From assembly GCA_964548855.1 (NCBI GenBank), contig CAZJSR010000001.1, positions 62,001-126,000 of the forward strand: a stretch of DNA of 64,000 bases, given 5' to 3'. Position 1 is the first letter of the stretch, and every line of letters begins with the position of its first letter. Made by a program: the position numbers and the translations under genes. The notes beneath the pieces were generated by a model that saw only the letters and a program-made list of their open reading frames with translations, searched no databases and had not been told where the DNA came from. This DNA comes from UBA3206 sp964548855 (lineage in GTDB: Bacteria > Bacillota_I > Bacilli_A > Acholeplasmatales > Anaeroplasmataceae). Positions 45,313-55,117 of this stretch are shown one piece after another.

Positions 45313-46161
45313 TCTTATAACGTTTACCTCATCAAAATTAATATGTAAAGGTACCCTCTTGTCCAGTGGTGGTAGTTGTAAATAATCCCCATAAGATATA
45401 CGAAGATATCTATCATATCCAACAGGAGCTTTAAGTAATGTGTCTCTTACAGGAACTTCTATTGTACTTTTAAAATCGTCTGCATCAAATATAAAATCAA
45501 TACAAGTTAATAAATCATTTGAGATAAATAACTTATTAAGTTTCTTCTTATTATACTTTGATGATACCTTAATATACTTTTGATATAATTTTTGTATACT
45601 CTTCTTTTTACCTAAAAACGCAAGTAACTTAACTTTCATTTTTTCAGAAAAAGAATACTTAGAATAATCAATAGTATATCTTTTAGACATAGCTTGTCCA
45701 TAAATCATTTTTAATTTAAAACGTTGGATTTTTCCTTTTAGGCCTTTATATGTTTTATCTATTACAAATATATCTAAGGAAATTTTATTATGCTTTTCAT
45801 TATAATACTTAGTCTCTTCATTTGAATTAACTAATTGACTATTTTTATAATTTAATTTAATAACCATATCGAAGAAAAACTCTTCTTCATCAGGGTACAC
45901 AACACTAAAATCATCTGATACTTGATCTAAGACTTTATTTTTCATCATTAAATCAAACATATCTCTAGTTATAGCTATATCTACATCATCATCCCAAGGT
46001 ATAAAGTCTTTATGTCTAATAGCCCCCAGCAATGTTCCCGCAACCATATAGTACTCAATATTATTATTCTTAAACACTCTATCTACTTCTTTTAATAACT
46101 CATAATTAGCATAATGAACGTCTTCTAATAACTTAACATTCTTTTCTTCTAAATATTGCAT
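45301..46161 (-). CDS. LicD-family phosphotransferase
   Basis: The 286-residue protein has the LicD core: YYMVAGTLLGAIRHKDFIPW, then DDDVDIAITR, the nucleotidyltransferase-fold GS...D.D pattern. LicD proteins transfer phosphocholine or related groups from CDP-activated donors to teichoic acids, glycans or lipids. I start at ATG 46161 with GGGAG 6 nt upstream; an in-frame start at 46212 would lie inside the previous gene. It directly follows a gene with a LicC-like cytidylyltransferase domain, so activation and transfer steps appear coupled with uptake of the headgroup. Confidence 0.87.
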   Translation of the reverse strand: MQYLEEKNVKLLEDVHYANYELLKEVDRVFKNNNIEYYMVAGTLLGAIRHKDFIPWDDDVDIAITRDMFDLMMKNKVLDQVSDDFSVVYPDEEEFFFDMVIKLNYKNSQLVNSNEETKYYNEKHNKISLDIFVIDKTYKGLKGKIQRFKLKMIYGQAMSKRYTIDYSKYSFSEKMKVKLLAFLGKKKSIQKLYQKYIKVSSKYNKKKLNKLFISNDLLTCIDFIFDADDFKSTIEVPVRDTLLKAPVGYDRYLRISYGDYLQLPPLDKRVPLHINFDEVNVIRREK

Positions 46162-46171
46162 ATAACTCTCC

Positions 46172-48727
46172 CTAGTATTTGTCATGATCTGGATAATCTT
46201 TATAAGATTCATCTAATAAAACTAATTCACTAAAATTATCTATTTCAATTACATCTTGTTTTTGACATAATCTAATTTCAACTTTAAAGTCTTTCTTATA
46301 ATTCTTTAAAGGAGCATTATCCCAGAAATTCTCTTTACCTGCTCTAGCATTATATAACTTTACAACATCTTCTTTTAATTTAATACTATCTTTTTCATTC
46401 CAGTAAGAAATTCCTACCATTTGGTAACAATTTTCTCCACCCATTTGAAGTTTATCAATATAATTAGATTTCTTAAAGAAACACCAATCATCAGTTTCAT
46501 CTACTTCAATTCCTAAATAATTTGTTGTGTATTCATATTTATTAATAATATTTGGATTAGTTATTAATAAATCTGCTTCACATATATAACATCTATCAAT
46601 ATAATCTACCGCTTTAACTACAGATGAAATGTTATTTGTTACATTATAATTTTCATTATCAACAAATTTAATAAAAGGATATTTTTCTAATAATTCATCA
46701 AACATTTCCTTTTTATATCCTCTTACAATCACAATATTTGTAATACCTTTATTCACTAATGAATCTAAAAGAGTGTCAATTATTCTAACACCATTAACCT
46801 TTACTAAAGGTTTAGGCGTATTTAAAGTAACTGGCGCCATTCTAGAGCCAAATCCTGCAGCTAATATAATGGCTTTTCTTACTTTATAAGGCTCTAAAGC
46901 TTTTAGGCCTTTTTCAGTAATACTCATCATATTTTGTGCATCAATTTGAATGTATCCTAATTCTAAACAATTAGTTAATTCTTTATTTACCTTTCCCATT
47001 GATACAGTTAAACAATCCGCAATATATTTTTGTGAATAATTTGCTTTACCATTTTTTTCTATAAATGTTAACAAATTAAATTGATATCTATTTAATCCCA
47101 TAATTTCATAATTTCCTTTCTTTCTATCTACAAGAATGTAATTTAGTAGACTAATTATTCCTTTAAATCCAATATTAATAACTAAAATAATAAGGGAAAT
47201 AACAGCTTGCATTTCATAATTTGCAGTCTTTTCATATGTAGATATTAACACAGCTAGAGGTTGTGTTCTATATGTTGATAAAAAAGCTACAGCTGAAATA
47301 GTTATCATTGAATTTAAAAAGAAATAAGAAAACATTTCTAAAAGTGTACCGATAGACATAGGTACTAAGACTTTAAAAAACACTCTAACTTTTGATAAAC
47401 CTAAAGTATCCCCTATAACTTCATAATCTTTATTTATTTTAGATAAACAATTTCTTGCCATAATAAATGGTGACCCTAAAAAGTGTGCAACATTTACACA
47501 TACTATTATTGATAAGGTTCCATAAAATACACCTCTTGTGCTCCTAAACATAAAAATATATCCAATACCAAGTACAATTCCAGGTATTGCGATTGAAGCC
47601 ATCGCAAGAAAGTTTAATACCTTACCAAGTATTCCTTCAACTCTTGATGTAAAATATGCCGCAACATACGCAAATATTACTCCTATAAATCCAGTAAGGA
47701 GTGCAGTTATTACTGAATTATATATATAAGTACTAAGACCTACTCCTCTTACTTTTTTAAATATATTTGTAATATTTGATAAAGTAAACTCCATGTTATT
47801 AGGATATCCTTTAATGAACGCTAAAGATATAAACGCAACTAAAGGAATTATTAAAAATATTATTATTAAACTAATTATTATTGTAGATATAATATCAAAT
47901 AATTTACTTGATTTTATAAGAGATTCTTTTGATTCTCCTGACAAATCTTCTTTAAGGAAAATATCTACAACAAAGGATATAATCGATGGTATTAATAATA
48001 TAATACCAGTAATCGCAGCTCTACCATACTTAAAGTTAGACATTACTTGTTCGTATAAATACATTGGTAATGTTTTTAACTTACCAGCAAGTTCCATTGG
48101 AATTCCATAATCTGAAAATACCAATGTAAAACATGCGAAAAATGCTGTAATAATAGGTTTCTTTAAATAAGGTAATGTTATTTTAAAAAACGCACTTACA
48201 CGACTAATACCAAGAATATTAGCTGCATCATAAGGTTGTTTATCCTCATACCTTAACGCATCGTATATTATTAAAAACGTAGGTGCGAAACTCACAACAA
48301 TCGAACCTAATATTACCCCTGGCATTCCTAAAATATCTATATCAATATTAAACATTTTATCTAAAAGTCCATTTGTACCTGTAAGTATTCTTAACCCAAG
48401 ACCAATAGATAATGTTGGAACTAGCATAGTTGCAGATAATAATATACATATTAATTTTTTATGCTTAATTTTTGAAAAATTAAGTAAATAAGCAGCGATT
48501 AACGCTAACAGTACTGAAAATATAGTACTTATTAAAGAGACTAATAAAGAATTTTTAATTGATAAATAAAAATTCTTATCTTTGAATACAAATGATAAAT
48601 CACTACCACTAATATTAAATAATAAAAATATTAAAGGTAATATACAAAACGCTATAATAGAACCAATGAATATAATTCTTAATATATCTTTAGAATGAAT
48701 TTTATTTTTTATACTTCTAATTTCCAT
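46172..48727 (-). CDS. ABC permease fused to winged-helix + LicC-like nucleotidyltransferase
   Basis: The 851-residue frame has two parts. Residues 1 to about 535 are a tandem binding-protein-dependent permease with about 12 spans and two EAA-like loops (DAANILGISRVSAFFKITLP; YEVIGDTLGLSKVRVFFKVLVP), as in iron or phosphonate transporters. From Met543 (47101) there is a winged helix (SQKYIADCLTVSMGKVNKEL) and a nucleotidyltransferase (KAIILAAGFGSRMAPVTLNT then PKPLVKVNGVRI), like phosphocholine cytidylyltransferases. AAAGGA lies about 12 nt before the Met543 codon, so internal initiation of a separate 309-residue enzyme is possible. The start overlaps the upstream ATPase gene by 11 bp. Confidence 0.85.
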   Translation of the reverse strand: MEIRSIKNKIHSKDILRIIFIGSIIAFCILPLIFLLFNISGSDLSFVFKDKNFYLSIKNSLLVSLISTIFSVLLALIAAYLLNFSKIKHKKLICILLSATMLVPTLSIGLGLRILTGTNGLLDKMFNIDIDILGMPGVILGSIVVSFAPTFLIIYDALRYEDKQPYDAANILGISRVSAFFKITLPYLKKPIITAFFACFTLVFSDYGIPMELAGKLKTLPMYLYEQVMSNFKYGRAAITGIILLIPSIISFVVDIFLKEDLSGESKESLIKSSKLFDIISTIIISLIIIFLIIPLVAFISLAFIKGYPNNMEFTLSNITNIFKKVRGVGLSTYIYNSVITALLTGFIGVIFAYVAAYFTSRVEGILGKVLNFLAMASIAIPGIVLGIGYIFMFRSTRGVFYGTLSIIVCVNVAHFLGSPFIMARNCLSKINKDYEVIGDTLGLSKVRVFFKVLVPMSIGTLLEMFSYFFLNSMITISAVAFLSTYRTQPLAVLISTYEKTANYEMQAVISLIILVINIGFKGIISLLNYILVDRKKGNYEIMGLNRYQFNLLTFIEKNGKANYSQKYIADCLTVSMGKVNKELTNCLELGYIQIDAQNMMSITEKGLKALEPYKVRKAIILAAGFGSRMAPVTLNTPKPLVKVNGVRIIDTLLDSLVNKGITNIVIVRGYKKEMFDELLEKYPFIKFVDNENYNVTNNISSVVKAVDYIDRCYICEADLLITNPNIINKYEYTTNYLGIEVDETDDWCFFKKSNYIDKLQMGGENCYQMVGISYWNEKDSIKLKEDVVKLYNARAGKENFWDNAPLKNYKKDFKVEIRLCQKQDVIEIDNFSELVLLDESYKDYPDHDKY

Positions 48728-49481
48728 TTATACTATCCTCAATAGATTTAATTTTTTCATCTAATTGATTAACAATAAAATTCTTAACAAATTCATTAGC
48801 TGGATTATGATATATATTAGAAGGTGTATCTATTTGAGCGATTTTGTTATCATCAATTAACATGATTCTATCAGACAAACTAAAGGCTTCTTCTTGATCA
48901 TGTGTTACATATATCATTGTAATATTATATTTTTCTTGTATTCTTTTTAATTCTTTTCTTAAATTTAATTTTAAACTTGCATCTAGAGCTGACATAGGTT
49001 CATCAAATAAAATGATATCAGGATTTAATACTAAAGTACGAGCAATCGCAACTCTTTGTTGTTGTCCACCAGATAAATGATGTGGATATTTGTTAATATG
49101 ATCAGTTAGACCAACAATATTAACAATCTCTAATACTTTTTCTTTTATAACTTCCTTATCAAGTTTTCTAACCTTTAATGCATATGCAATATTATCGTAT
49201 ACTGTCATATTCGGAAATAATGCATAGTTTTGAAAAACTATTCCTATATTTCTTTCATGTGGTGTTAGATTTGTAATATCTTTTCCATATTTATAGATAT
49301 TACCATATGATGGTTTTTCTATACCAACTAAAATTCTTAAAAGTGTTGTTTTACCACACCCTGATGAACCAAGCAAAGATAAAAATTCGCCCTTATAAAC
49401 ATCAAAATGTATATTTTCTAAAACAATTCTATTTCCATAATTCTTACCGATATTATCGGCATGTAATATAATCTCTTTCAT
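48717..49481 (-). CDS. ABC transporter ATPase (PotA/FbpC/PhnT-like)
   Basis: The 254-residue ATPase has Walker A GSSGCGKTTLLR, Q-loop VFQNYALFPNM, signature LSGGQQQRVAIARTL, Walker B IILFDEPMSALDA and H-loop VTHDQEEAFSLSD. The motifs are those of the importer branch serving polyamines, iron or phosphonates. It energises the permease encoded directly downstream (11-bp overlap) and works with the binding protein encoded upstream. ATG at 49481 has GGAG upstream. Confidence 0.92.
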   Translation of the reverse strand: MKEIILHADNIGKNYGNRIVLENIHFDVYKGEFLSLLGSSGCGKTTLLRILVGIEKPSYGNIYKYGKDITNLTPHERNIGIVFQNYALFPNMTVYDNIAYALKVRKLDKEVIKEKVLEIVNIVGLTDHINKYPHHLSGGQQQRVAIARTLVLNPDIILFDEPMSALDASLKLNLRKELKRIQEKYNITMIYVTHDQEEAFSLSDRIMLIDDNKIAQIDTPSNIYHNPANEFVKNFIVNQLDEKIKSIEDSINGN

Positions 49482-49482
49482 A

Positions 49483-50469
49483 TTAATTTCTCCATAAATC
49501 TAGTAAATTTTGTTTATATTTTGGATCAAACACACCCTTCATTTGTATTGAAACAACATTTTCGGGGTAATTAGGAACTTTAGGACTTTGTTCTTTATAT
49601 ATCTTATCCGGAACAAAGGCATCTACAGCCTCTTTGTTTAATTCATAAAATATGTATTCAAAAACCTCTTTGACTTGTGGAGAAGCATGTCCCTCAACAA
49701 TACCCATTCCATATAAATTATAAGGAGCTCCTAAATCTAGGAATGTATAATCTAGGTCTTTATTTTTATTCTTATACTCTACACATTGCCACAACATCGC
49801 AAAACCTATTGCAATCTCTCCTCTATCAACAGATTTTATTGGAACTGATCCTGAGGTTGTGTATTCTTTAATGTTTTTATCTAGTTTATCAAAATATGAA
49901 AGTGCCTTATCGGTACCATATTCAGATACTAATCCATTATAAAATAAATATCCGGTACCAGAAGATTTAGGATTTGGCATTGAAATTAATCCTTCATATT
50001 TGGGATCTAGTAAGTCATTATATGTTTCAGGGATTTCAAGTCCTCTTTCTTTTAATAATTTCTTATTATAGATGACCCCACCCCAATTTCTATTTTCTAT
50101 TGCGTATTTTTTATGATTATATCCAAGCACAGACTCATCATATATATCAAAATCATAATCATCTAAATCGCTAAATATATTAGGGACCGAATTCATGACG
50201 ATTTCTAAATTCGCGCATTCTAATTCATATACTATATCGCATTCTGTGTATTTTTCTTCACCTTGAAGTCTTGATACTAACGCACCAGTACCAGAATACT
50301 CTATAACAATATCATAATTAGGAAATTTATTATAAAGTTTTTCTTGAATGAACTCTATTCTTTCTTCTTCTTGTGTTGAATAAATTAAAATAAAATCTTT
50401 TCTTCTACAACTAGTAAGTAAAATTGTAATTGTAAAGATAAAAGATAATATAATCATCTTCTTTTTCAT
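49483..50469 (-). CDS. Extracellular solute-binding lipoprotein (iron/phosphonate type)
   Basis: The 328-residue protein has a lipoprotein signal ending LLTSCRRKD (Cys near residue 21) and the two-lobed family-1 binding-protein pattern seen in iron and 2-aminoethylphosphonate receptors (VIEYSGTGALVSRLQGE; SMPNPKSSGTGYLF; AIGFAMLW). It delivers the ligand to the permease. Because the operon ends with a cytidylyltransferase domain and LicD, I infer a choline-like or aminoethylphosphonate ligand destined for surface polymers. Metal import is the alternative. It is probably the first gene of the operon. Confidence 0.85.
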   Translation of the reverse strand: MKKKMIILSFIFTITILLTSCRRKDFILIYSTQEEERIEFIQEKLYNKFPNYDIVIEYSGTGALVSRLQGEEKYTECDIVYELECANLEIVMNSVPNIFSDLDDYDFDIYDESVLGYNHKKYAIENRNWGGVIYNKKLLKERGLEIPETYNDLLDPKYEGLISMPNPKSSGTGYLFYNGLVSEYGTDKALSYFDKLDKNIKEYTTSGSVPIKSVDRGEIAIGFAMLWQCVEYKNKNKDLDYTFLDLGAPYNLYGMGIVEGHASPQVKEVFEYIFYELNKEAVDAFVPDKIYKEQSPKVPNYPENVVSIQMKGVFDPKYKQNLLDLWRN

Positions 50470-50581
50470 AACTACTAACTCCCAACATAAATGATCATAA
50501 AAATCAATTAATATTTTACCATTTATATGATTTGTTTACAATAGCCAACATATTTTAAGAGCGATACCTAAGATATAAAAA

Positions 50582-50614
50582 CAAAAAAACCTCAAATTTG
50601 GGAAATTGAGGTTT
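50582..50614 (-). terminator. Rho-independent terminator after rpsI
   Basis: AACCTCAATTT pairs with AAATTTGAGGTT (slightly imperfect), followed on the minus strand by TTTTTTG. It ends the rplM-rpsI transcript. Nothing else is supported in the 50470-50664 gap. Confidence 0.85.
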
Positions 50615-50663
50615 TTTCTTTATCCATATTAATTCTAAACTTATTAAATAATCTGTACAAATA

Positions 50664-51062
50664 TTATCTCTTAGAGAATTGAGGAGCACGACGAGCTTTC
50701 TTAAGACCGTATTTCTTACGTTCTTTAGCACGTGGATCACGAGTAACTAATCCTGCAGGCTTTAAAATAGCTCTAAAGTCTGGATTAACTTCCATTAAAG
50801 CACGAGTGATTCCTAAACGGATAGCTCCTGCTTGTCCTGTGATTCCTCCACCAAATACATTAACATTTACATCAAACTTATCAGTATTTTCAGTTAACTC
50901 AAGTGGTTGAAGAACATCTAATCTAACAGCTGCAGATGGGATATAATCCTCAAATGCTCTACCATTGATAGTAATTGTTCCTTTTCCTGCTTGTAAAACT
51001 ACTCTTGCTACAGAGCTCTTACGACGCCCTGTTCCGAAATATTGAACTTTCTTGTTTGCCAT
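50664..51062 (-). CDS. rpsI: 30S ribosomal protein S9
   Basis: The 132-residue protein has the S9 signature GGGITGQAGAIRLGITRALM and the basic C-terminal tail ending KKARRAPQFSKR, which contacts P-site tRNA. It follows rplM with a 17-bp gap in the universal rplM-rpsI pair. Confidence 0.98.
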   Translation of the reverse strand: MANKKVQYFGTGRRKSSVARVVLQAGKGTITINGRAFEDYIPSAAVRLDVLQPLELTENTDKFDVNVNVFGGGITGQAGAIRLGITRALMEVNPDFRAILKPAGLVTRDPRAKERKKYGLKKARRAPQFSKR

Positions 51063-51079
51063 AGTTGTTTTCCTCCTTA

Positions 51080-51514
51080 TTAAGCCTTCACTACAAACTC
51101 AACTGGTTTTTGAGCTGTATGTGGATGATTTGCACCTGCATAAACGTATAATTGCTTTCTCATTTGGTCACCTAACTTAGTGTGAGGTAACATACCAAAT
51201 ACTGCAAGTTCTACCATTCTTGTAGGGAACTTAGTCATCATATTTTCAGCATTAATTGCAGTTAATCCACCATTGTAGTCTGAATGACGATAGTAGATTT
51301 TGTCTTGCCACTTATTTCCAGTAAGTTTAATCTTATCAGCATTGATAACGATAACGTTATCTCCGCAGTTAACATGTGGAGTATAAGTTGGTTTATGCTT
51401 TCCTCTTAATAAAGATGCTACTTGAGTTGCTAAACGTCCAAGAGTTAATCCTGTTGCGTCAACAACATACCAATTGTGTTGTACAGTTTGATTATTTGCC
51501 ATATAAGTATTCAT
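51080..51514 (-). CDS. rplM: 50S ribosomal protein L13
   Basis: The 144-residue product has the L13 motifs WYVVDATGLTLGRLATQVAS and AVFGMLPHTKLG. I start at the ATG at 51514 (MNTYMANNQ), preceded by AGGAGG with 9 nt spacing; the frame extends upstream to 51595 without a ribosome binding site. It is an early 50S assembly protein. Confidence 0.97.
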   Translation of the reverse strand: MNTYMANNQTVQHNWYVVDATGLTLGRLATQVASLLRGKHKPTYTPHVNCGDNVIVINADKIKLTGNKWQDKIYYRHSDYNGGLTAINAENMMTKFPTRMVELAVFGMLPHTKLGDQMRKQLYVYAGANHPHTAQKPVEFVVKA

Positions 51515-51580
51515 AGAATATTTCCTCCTTAAAATTATAATTAAGGGCATTGTGGATTTTTTTAAAATGTACCGAAAATA

Positions 51581-51609
51581 ATTATATATTAACATGTTTG
51601 ATATGTCAA
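51581..51609 (-). promoter_or_regulatory. Consensus sigma-A promoter of rplM-rpsI
   Basis: On the minus strand TTGACA (51604-51609) and TATAAT (51581-51586), both perfect, are 17 nt apart. The -10 box is about 67 nt upstream of the rplM start. A TATAAT on the plus strand near 51675 probably serves the divergent YgiQ-like gene. Confidence 0.9.
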
Positions 51610-51705
51610 GTGAGATTTTTATATTTAATTTTCAATGTATGTACCTTTACTAATTAAAAGTCAAATAAATATGTTATAATTATAGGGTGATAAGGAGATG
51701 ATTAT

Positions 51706-53499
51706 ATGCCATTTTTACCAATAACACTTAAAGAAATGAAAGAATATGGGTGGGAACAGCCTGATTTTATATATATAACAGGTGACGCTTATGTTGACCA
51801 TCCTTCATTTGGTCCGGCAATCATTACTAGAGTACTTGAGAATTTCGGATACAAATGCTGTATTATTTCCCAACCTGATATAAATAATGACAATGATTTT
51901 AAAGTTTTCCCTAAACCTAGACTTGCTTTTTTAGTGTCTAGTGGAAATATAGATTCTATGGTTAATCATTATACTGTTTCTAAAAGAAGACGTAGTAAAG
52001 ATTATTATACACCTGGTGGAGTTATGGGAAAACGTCCTGATAGAGCGGTAATAAAATACTGTAATAAATTAAAAGAACTTTATCCAGATAGTGATGTAAT
52101 TATTGGTGGCGTAGAAGCATCTTTAAGACGATTATCTCATTATGACTATTGGGATGATGCGGTTAGAAAATCTATATTACTAGATAGTAATGCTGATTTA
52201 TTACTATATGGAATGGGAGAAAAGACAATTATTCAAGTAGCTGACGCTCTTGATAGCGGGCTTAGAGCTAAGGATATTATCTATGTTAGAAATACTGTAT
52301 GGAAAACTACTGATAAAGATATTCTTCCATATAACGGTGTTTTCATGCCCAAGTTTAATGAAATACGTACAAATAGATATAAATATGTTGAAGCTTTCCA
52401 ACTTCAATATAAAAACTGCGATGCATTTATTGGAAAACCTTTAATCGAAACATATGATAAAGGTGTTTATGTTGTTCAAAATGAACCAGAATTTCCACTT
52501 ACTAGAGAAGAAATGGATCAAGTATATGATTTACCATTTATGAGAAAAACACATCCTCTTATTGAAGAGAAAGGACATGTACCTGCAATTGATGAGGTTC
52601 AATTTTCAATTGTTGCGAATCGTGGATGTTTTGGAAACTGCAACTTTTGTGCTATAACATTCCACCAGGGACAAATCATCCAATCAAGAAGTAAAGAATC
52701 ATTAGTCAAAGAAGCTATCAAAATTACTCAAATGCCTAATTTCAAAGGCTATATTCATGATGTAGGAGGCCCTTCTGCTAACTTCTATCAACCTGCATGT
52801 GCAAAACAAGAAAAAGCAGGTGTTTGTCGTCATCAAAGGTGTCTATCTTTTAAACCTTGTAAAAATCTAGTTGCTGACCATACTGATTACATAGATGCCC
52901 TTCGTGAAATCAGAAAGATACCAGGAATAAAAAAAGTATTTGTTCGTTCAGGTATTAGATATGATTATGTTATGTATGATCATGATAAAACATTCTTAGA
53001 AGAAATTGTCAAATATCATATATCAGGTCAACTAAAAGTTGCGCCTGAACATGTCGATGACCGTGTACTTGCGCATATGGGAAAACCATCAAGAGAACTA
53101 TATGATAGTTTTTGTGACTTATATTATAAATTAAATGAAAAACATAATATGAAACAATTCCTTGTTCCATATTTAATGTCAAGCCATCCTGGTTCTACTC
53201 TTGATTGTGCAATTAATCTAGCGTGTTATATAAGAGACACAGGACATCAGCCAGAACAAGTACAAGACTTCTATCCAACTCCTGGTACCGCAAGTACTTG
53301 TATGTATTATACAGGTATTGATCCATTTACTAATGAGGAAGTATATGTTCCTAAAAAGCCTCGTGATAAGGCTATGCAAAGAGCTTTAATGCAATATAAA
53401 AATCCTAAAAATTATGATCTTGTTAAAGAAGCTTTAATTAAAGCTAATCGTACTGATTTAATAGGATACGGAAAGGAATGTTTAATAAAACCACGATGA
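51706..53499 (+). CDS. YgiQ-family radical SAM protein
   Basis: The 597-residue protein starts at the ATG at 51706 behind AAGGAG. The N-terminal YgiQ domain (ITGDAYVDHPSFGPAIITRV) is followed by a radical SAM barrel with RGCFGNCNFCAITFHQG (CxxxCxxC cluster ligands near residues 310-317). A further Cys-rich stretch (CRHQRCLSFKPC) may hold a second cluster. The biochemical role of YgiQ is not established. It overlaps the next radical SAM gene at its stop (ATGA), so the two are coupled. Confidence 0.92.
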   Translation: MPFLPITLKEMKEYGWEQPDFIYITGDAYVDHPSFGPAIITRVLENFGYKCCIISQPDINNDNDFKVFPKPRLAFLVSSGNIDSMVNHYTVSKRRRSKDYYTPGGVMGKRPDRAVIKYCNKLKELYPDSDVIIGGVEASLRRLSHYDYWDDAVRKSILLDSNADLLLYGMGEKTIIQVADALDSGLRAKDIIYVRNTVWKTTDKDILPYNGVFMPKFNEIRTNRYKYVEAFQLQYKNCDAFIGKPLIETYDKGVYVVQNEPEFPLTREEMDQVYDLPFMRKTHPLIEEKGHVPAIDEVQFSIVANRGCFGNCNFCAITFHQGQIIQSRSKESLVKEAIKITQMPNFKGYIHDVGGPSANFYQPACAKQEKAGVCRHQRCLSFKPCKNLVADHTDYIDALREIRKIPGIKKVFVRSGIRYDYVMYDHDKTFLEEIVKYHISGQLKVAPEHVDDRVLAHMGKPSRELYDSFCDLYYKLNEKHNMKQFLVPYLMSSHPGSTLDCAINLACYIRDTGHQPEQVQDFYPTPGTASTCMYYTGIDPFTNEEVYVPKKPRDKAMQRALMQYKNPKNYDLVKEALIKANRTDLIGYGKECLIKPR

Positions 53500-55100
53500 A
53501 ATCATTATTACTTGCTATAAACGCTAAATATATCCATCCCGCTTTATCTACAAGATTACTAAAAGCTAATACTTCTTACATAACAGATGTTAAAGATTTT
53601 ACAATAAAAGAAAATATCAATAATATCATTTCTTATGTAATAGATAACGGATATGATATATTAGGAATTAGTTGTTATATATGGAATATAGAATTAGTAA
53701 AAAAATTAATCGTTTTACTAAAAGAGAAAAAGAAAGATTTGATAATAGTCCTAGGAGGACCTGAAGTATCCTATAATGCAAGAGATTATCTTCATATTGT
53801 TGACTATGTTATTAAAAACGAAGGTGAAAAAACTTGGGATATGTTACTTGATCATATCCACAATAATACTGATATTAACAAAATTCCTAATTTATATCAT
53901 AAAAACGGATTTACTTTTGATGAAAATGTAAATGTCAAAGACATCAATACAGCATACGATCTTATTGATGATGTTTCTAATCAAATCGTTTACTTTGAAA
54001 CATCAAGAGGATGTCCGTTTCACTGTGCTTATTGTATGGCTTCTTTAGAAAACAATATAAGATACTTTGATATGGATAAAATTAAAAAAGATTTAAAATA
54101 CCTTTTAGATAAAGGCGCAAGAGTTATTAAATTTTTAGATAGGACTTTTAACGCAAATAAAAAGAAATTTATTGAACTTGTTTTATTCTTAATAGATAAT
54201 CACAAGGAATATAATTCATTTCAATTTGAAATTACAGGTGATTTATTAGATGAAGATATAATTGACTTCATCAATAAAAAAGCGCCTAAAAACCTATTTA
54301 GATTTGAAATAGGAATACAATCTACTAATATTGAAAGTAATAGATTAGTATATAGAATTCAAAATAATGAAAAACTATTTCATAACATAAGATTAATTCA
54401 AAACGCTAACGTTATTGACCTACATCTAGATCTAATCGCAGGCCTTCCTAAAGAAGATTATAATAGTTTTATGAACACATTTAATGAAGTATTATCATTA
54501 AGACCAAAAGAACTTCAATTAGGTTTCTTAAAATTACTTCACGGTACTAGACTTGAAAAAGAATGTTTCAAATATAATTATAAATTTGAAGAAACTGCAC
54601 CATATGAAATAATTGAAAATGATTCTTTAAGTCAAGAAGATATTAAAAAAATACATATTTGTGAAGATGCGTTTGAGAAATATTACAACTATGGCTATAT
54701 GAAAACTAGCATCAATTACATTCTAGATAATATTGATAATGCATTTATGTTCTTTTATAACTTAGGTATATACTATATGAATAATGATCATACTGGATTA
54801 CATAATTTATTTTATTTACTTGATATGTTTATCAAAGAGAATTATTCTTTTTATAAAGAAGCGCATGTTTTATTAATCGAAGATTACTTAAAATATAATA
54901 ATGTAAAAGCTAAAATATGGTGGGATAGACCATGTAATAAAAAAGAATTGATAAGATACATCGATAGTATATCACTTACTCCATATTCTATTGATGTATT
55001 ATATAAATATAGCGTTGTTGTTGAATATGAAGAATATATTCTTATCGCACTTTATATCAATAATAAATCATATGTATATAAAACAAAAAGAGGCTGTTAA
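53496..55100 (+). CDS. B12-binding-domain radical SAM protein (DUF4080 type)
   Basis: The protein of about 534 residues has an N-terminal cobalamin-binding-like Rossmann domain (SLLLAINAKYIHPALSTRLL; VLGGPEVSYN) and a radical SAM core with SRGCPFHCAYCMASLEN (CxxxCxxC). The last 170 residues match the DUF4080 region found in this subfamily. Function is unknown; related enzymes do methylthiolations or methylations. I prefer the ATG at 53496 (MKSLLLAINAKY), which overlaps the previous stop as ATGA; an ATG at 53478 directly abuts AAGGA. Confidence 0.87.
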   Translation: MKSLLLAINAKYIHPALSTRLLKANTSYITDVKDFTIKENINNIISYVIDNGYDILGISCYIWNIELVKKLIVLLKEKKKDLIIVLGGPEVSYNARDYLHIVDYVIKNEGEKTWDMLLDHIHNNTDINKIPNLYHKNGFTFDENVNVKDINTAYDLIDDVSNQIVYFETSRGCPFHCAYCMASLENNIRYFDMDKIKKDLKYLLDKGARVIKFLDRTFNANKKKFIELVLFLIDNHKEYNSFQFEITGDLLDEDIIDFINKKAPKNLFRFEIGIQSTNIESNRLVYRIQNNEKLFHNIRLIQNANVIDLHLDLIAGLPKEDYNSFMNTFNEVLSLRPKELQLGFLKLLHGTRLEKECFKYNYKFEETAPYEIIENDSLSQEDIKKIHICEDAFEKYYNYGYMKTSINYILDNIDNAFMFFYNLGIYYMNNDHTGLHNLFYLLDMFIKENYSFYKEAHVLLIEDYLKYNNVKAKIWWDRPCNKKELIRYIDSISLTPYSIDVLYKYSVVVEYEEYILIALYINNKSYVYKTKRGC

Positions 55101-55117
55101 ACTTAGTTTCAGCCTCT
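55089..55117. terminator. Bidirectional terminator between convergent operons
   Basis: AGAGGCTG (55089-55096) pairs with CAGCCTCT (55110-55117). T-rich tracts follow on both strands (TATTTATTATT on plus, TTTTTGTTTT on minus). It separates the radical SAM pair from the surface-fibre operon. Confidence 0.88.
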
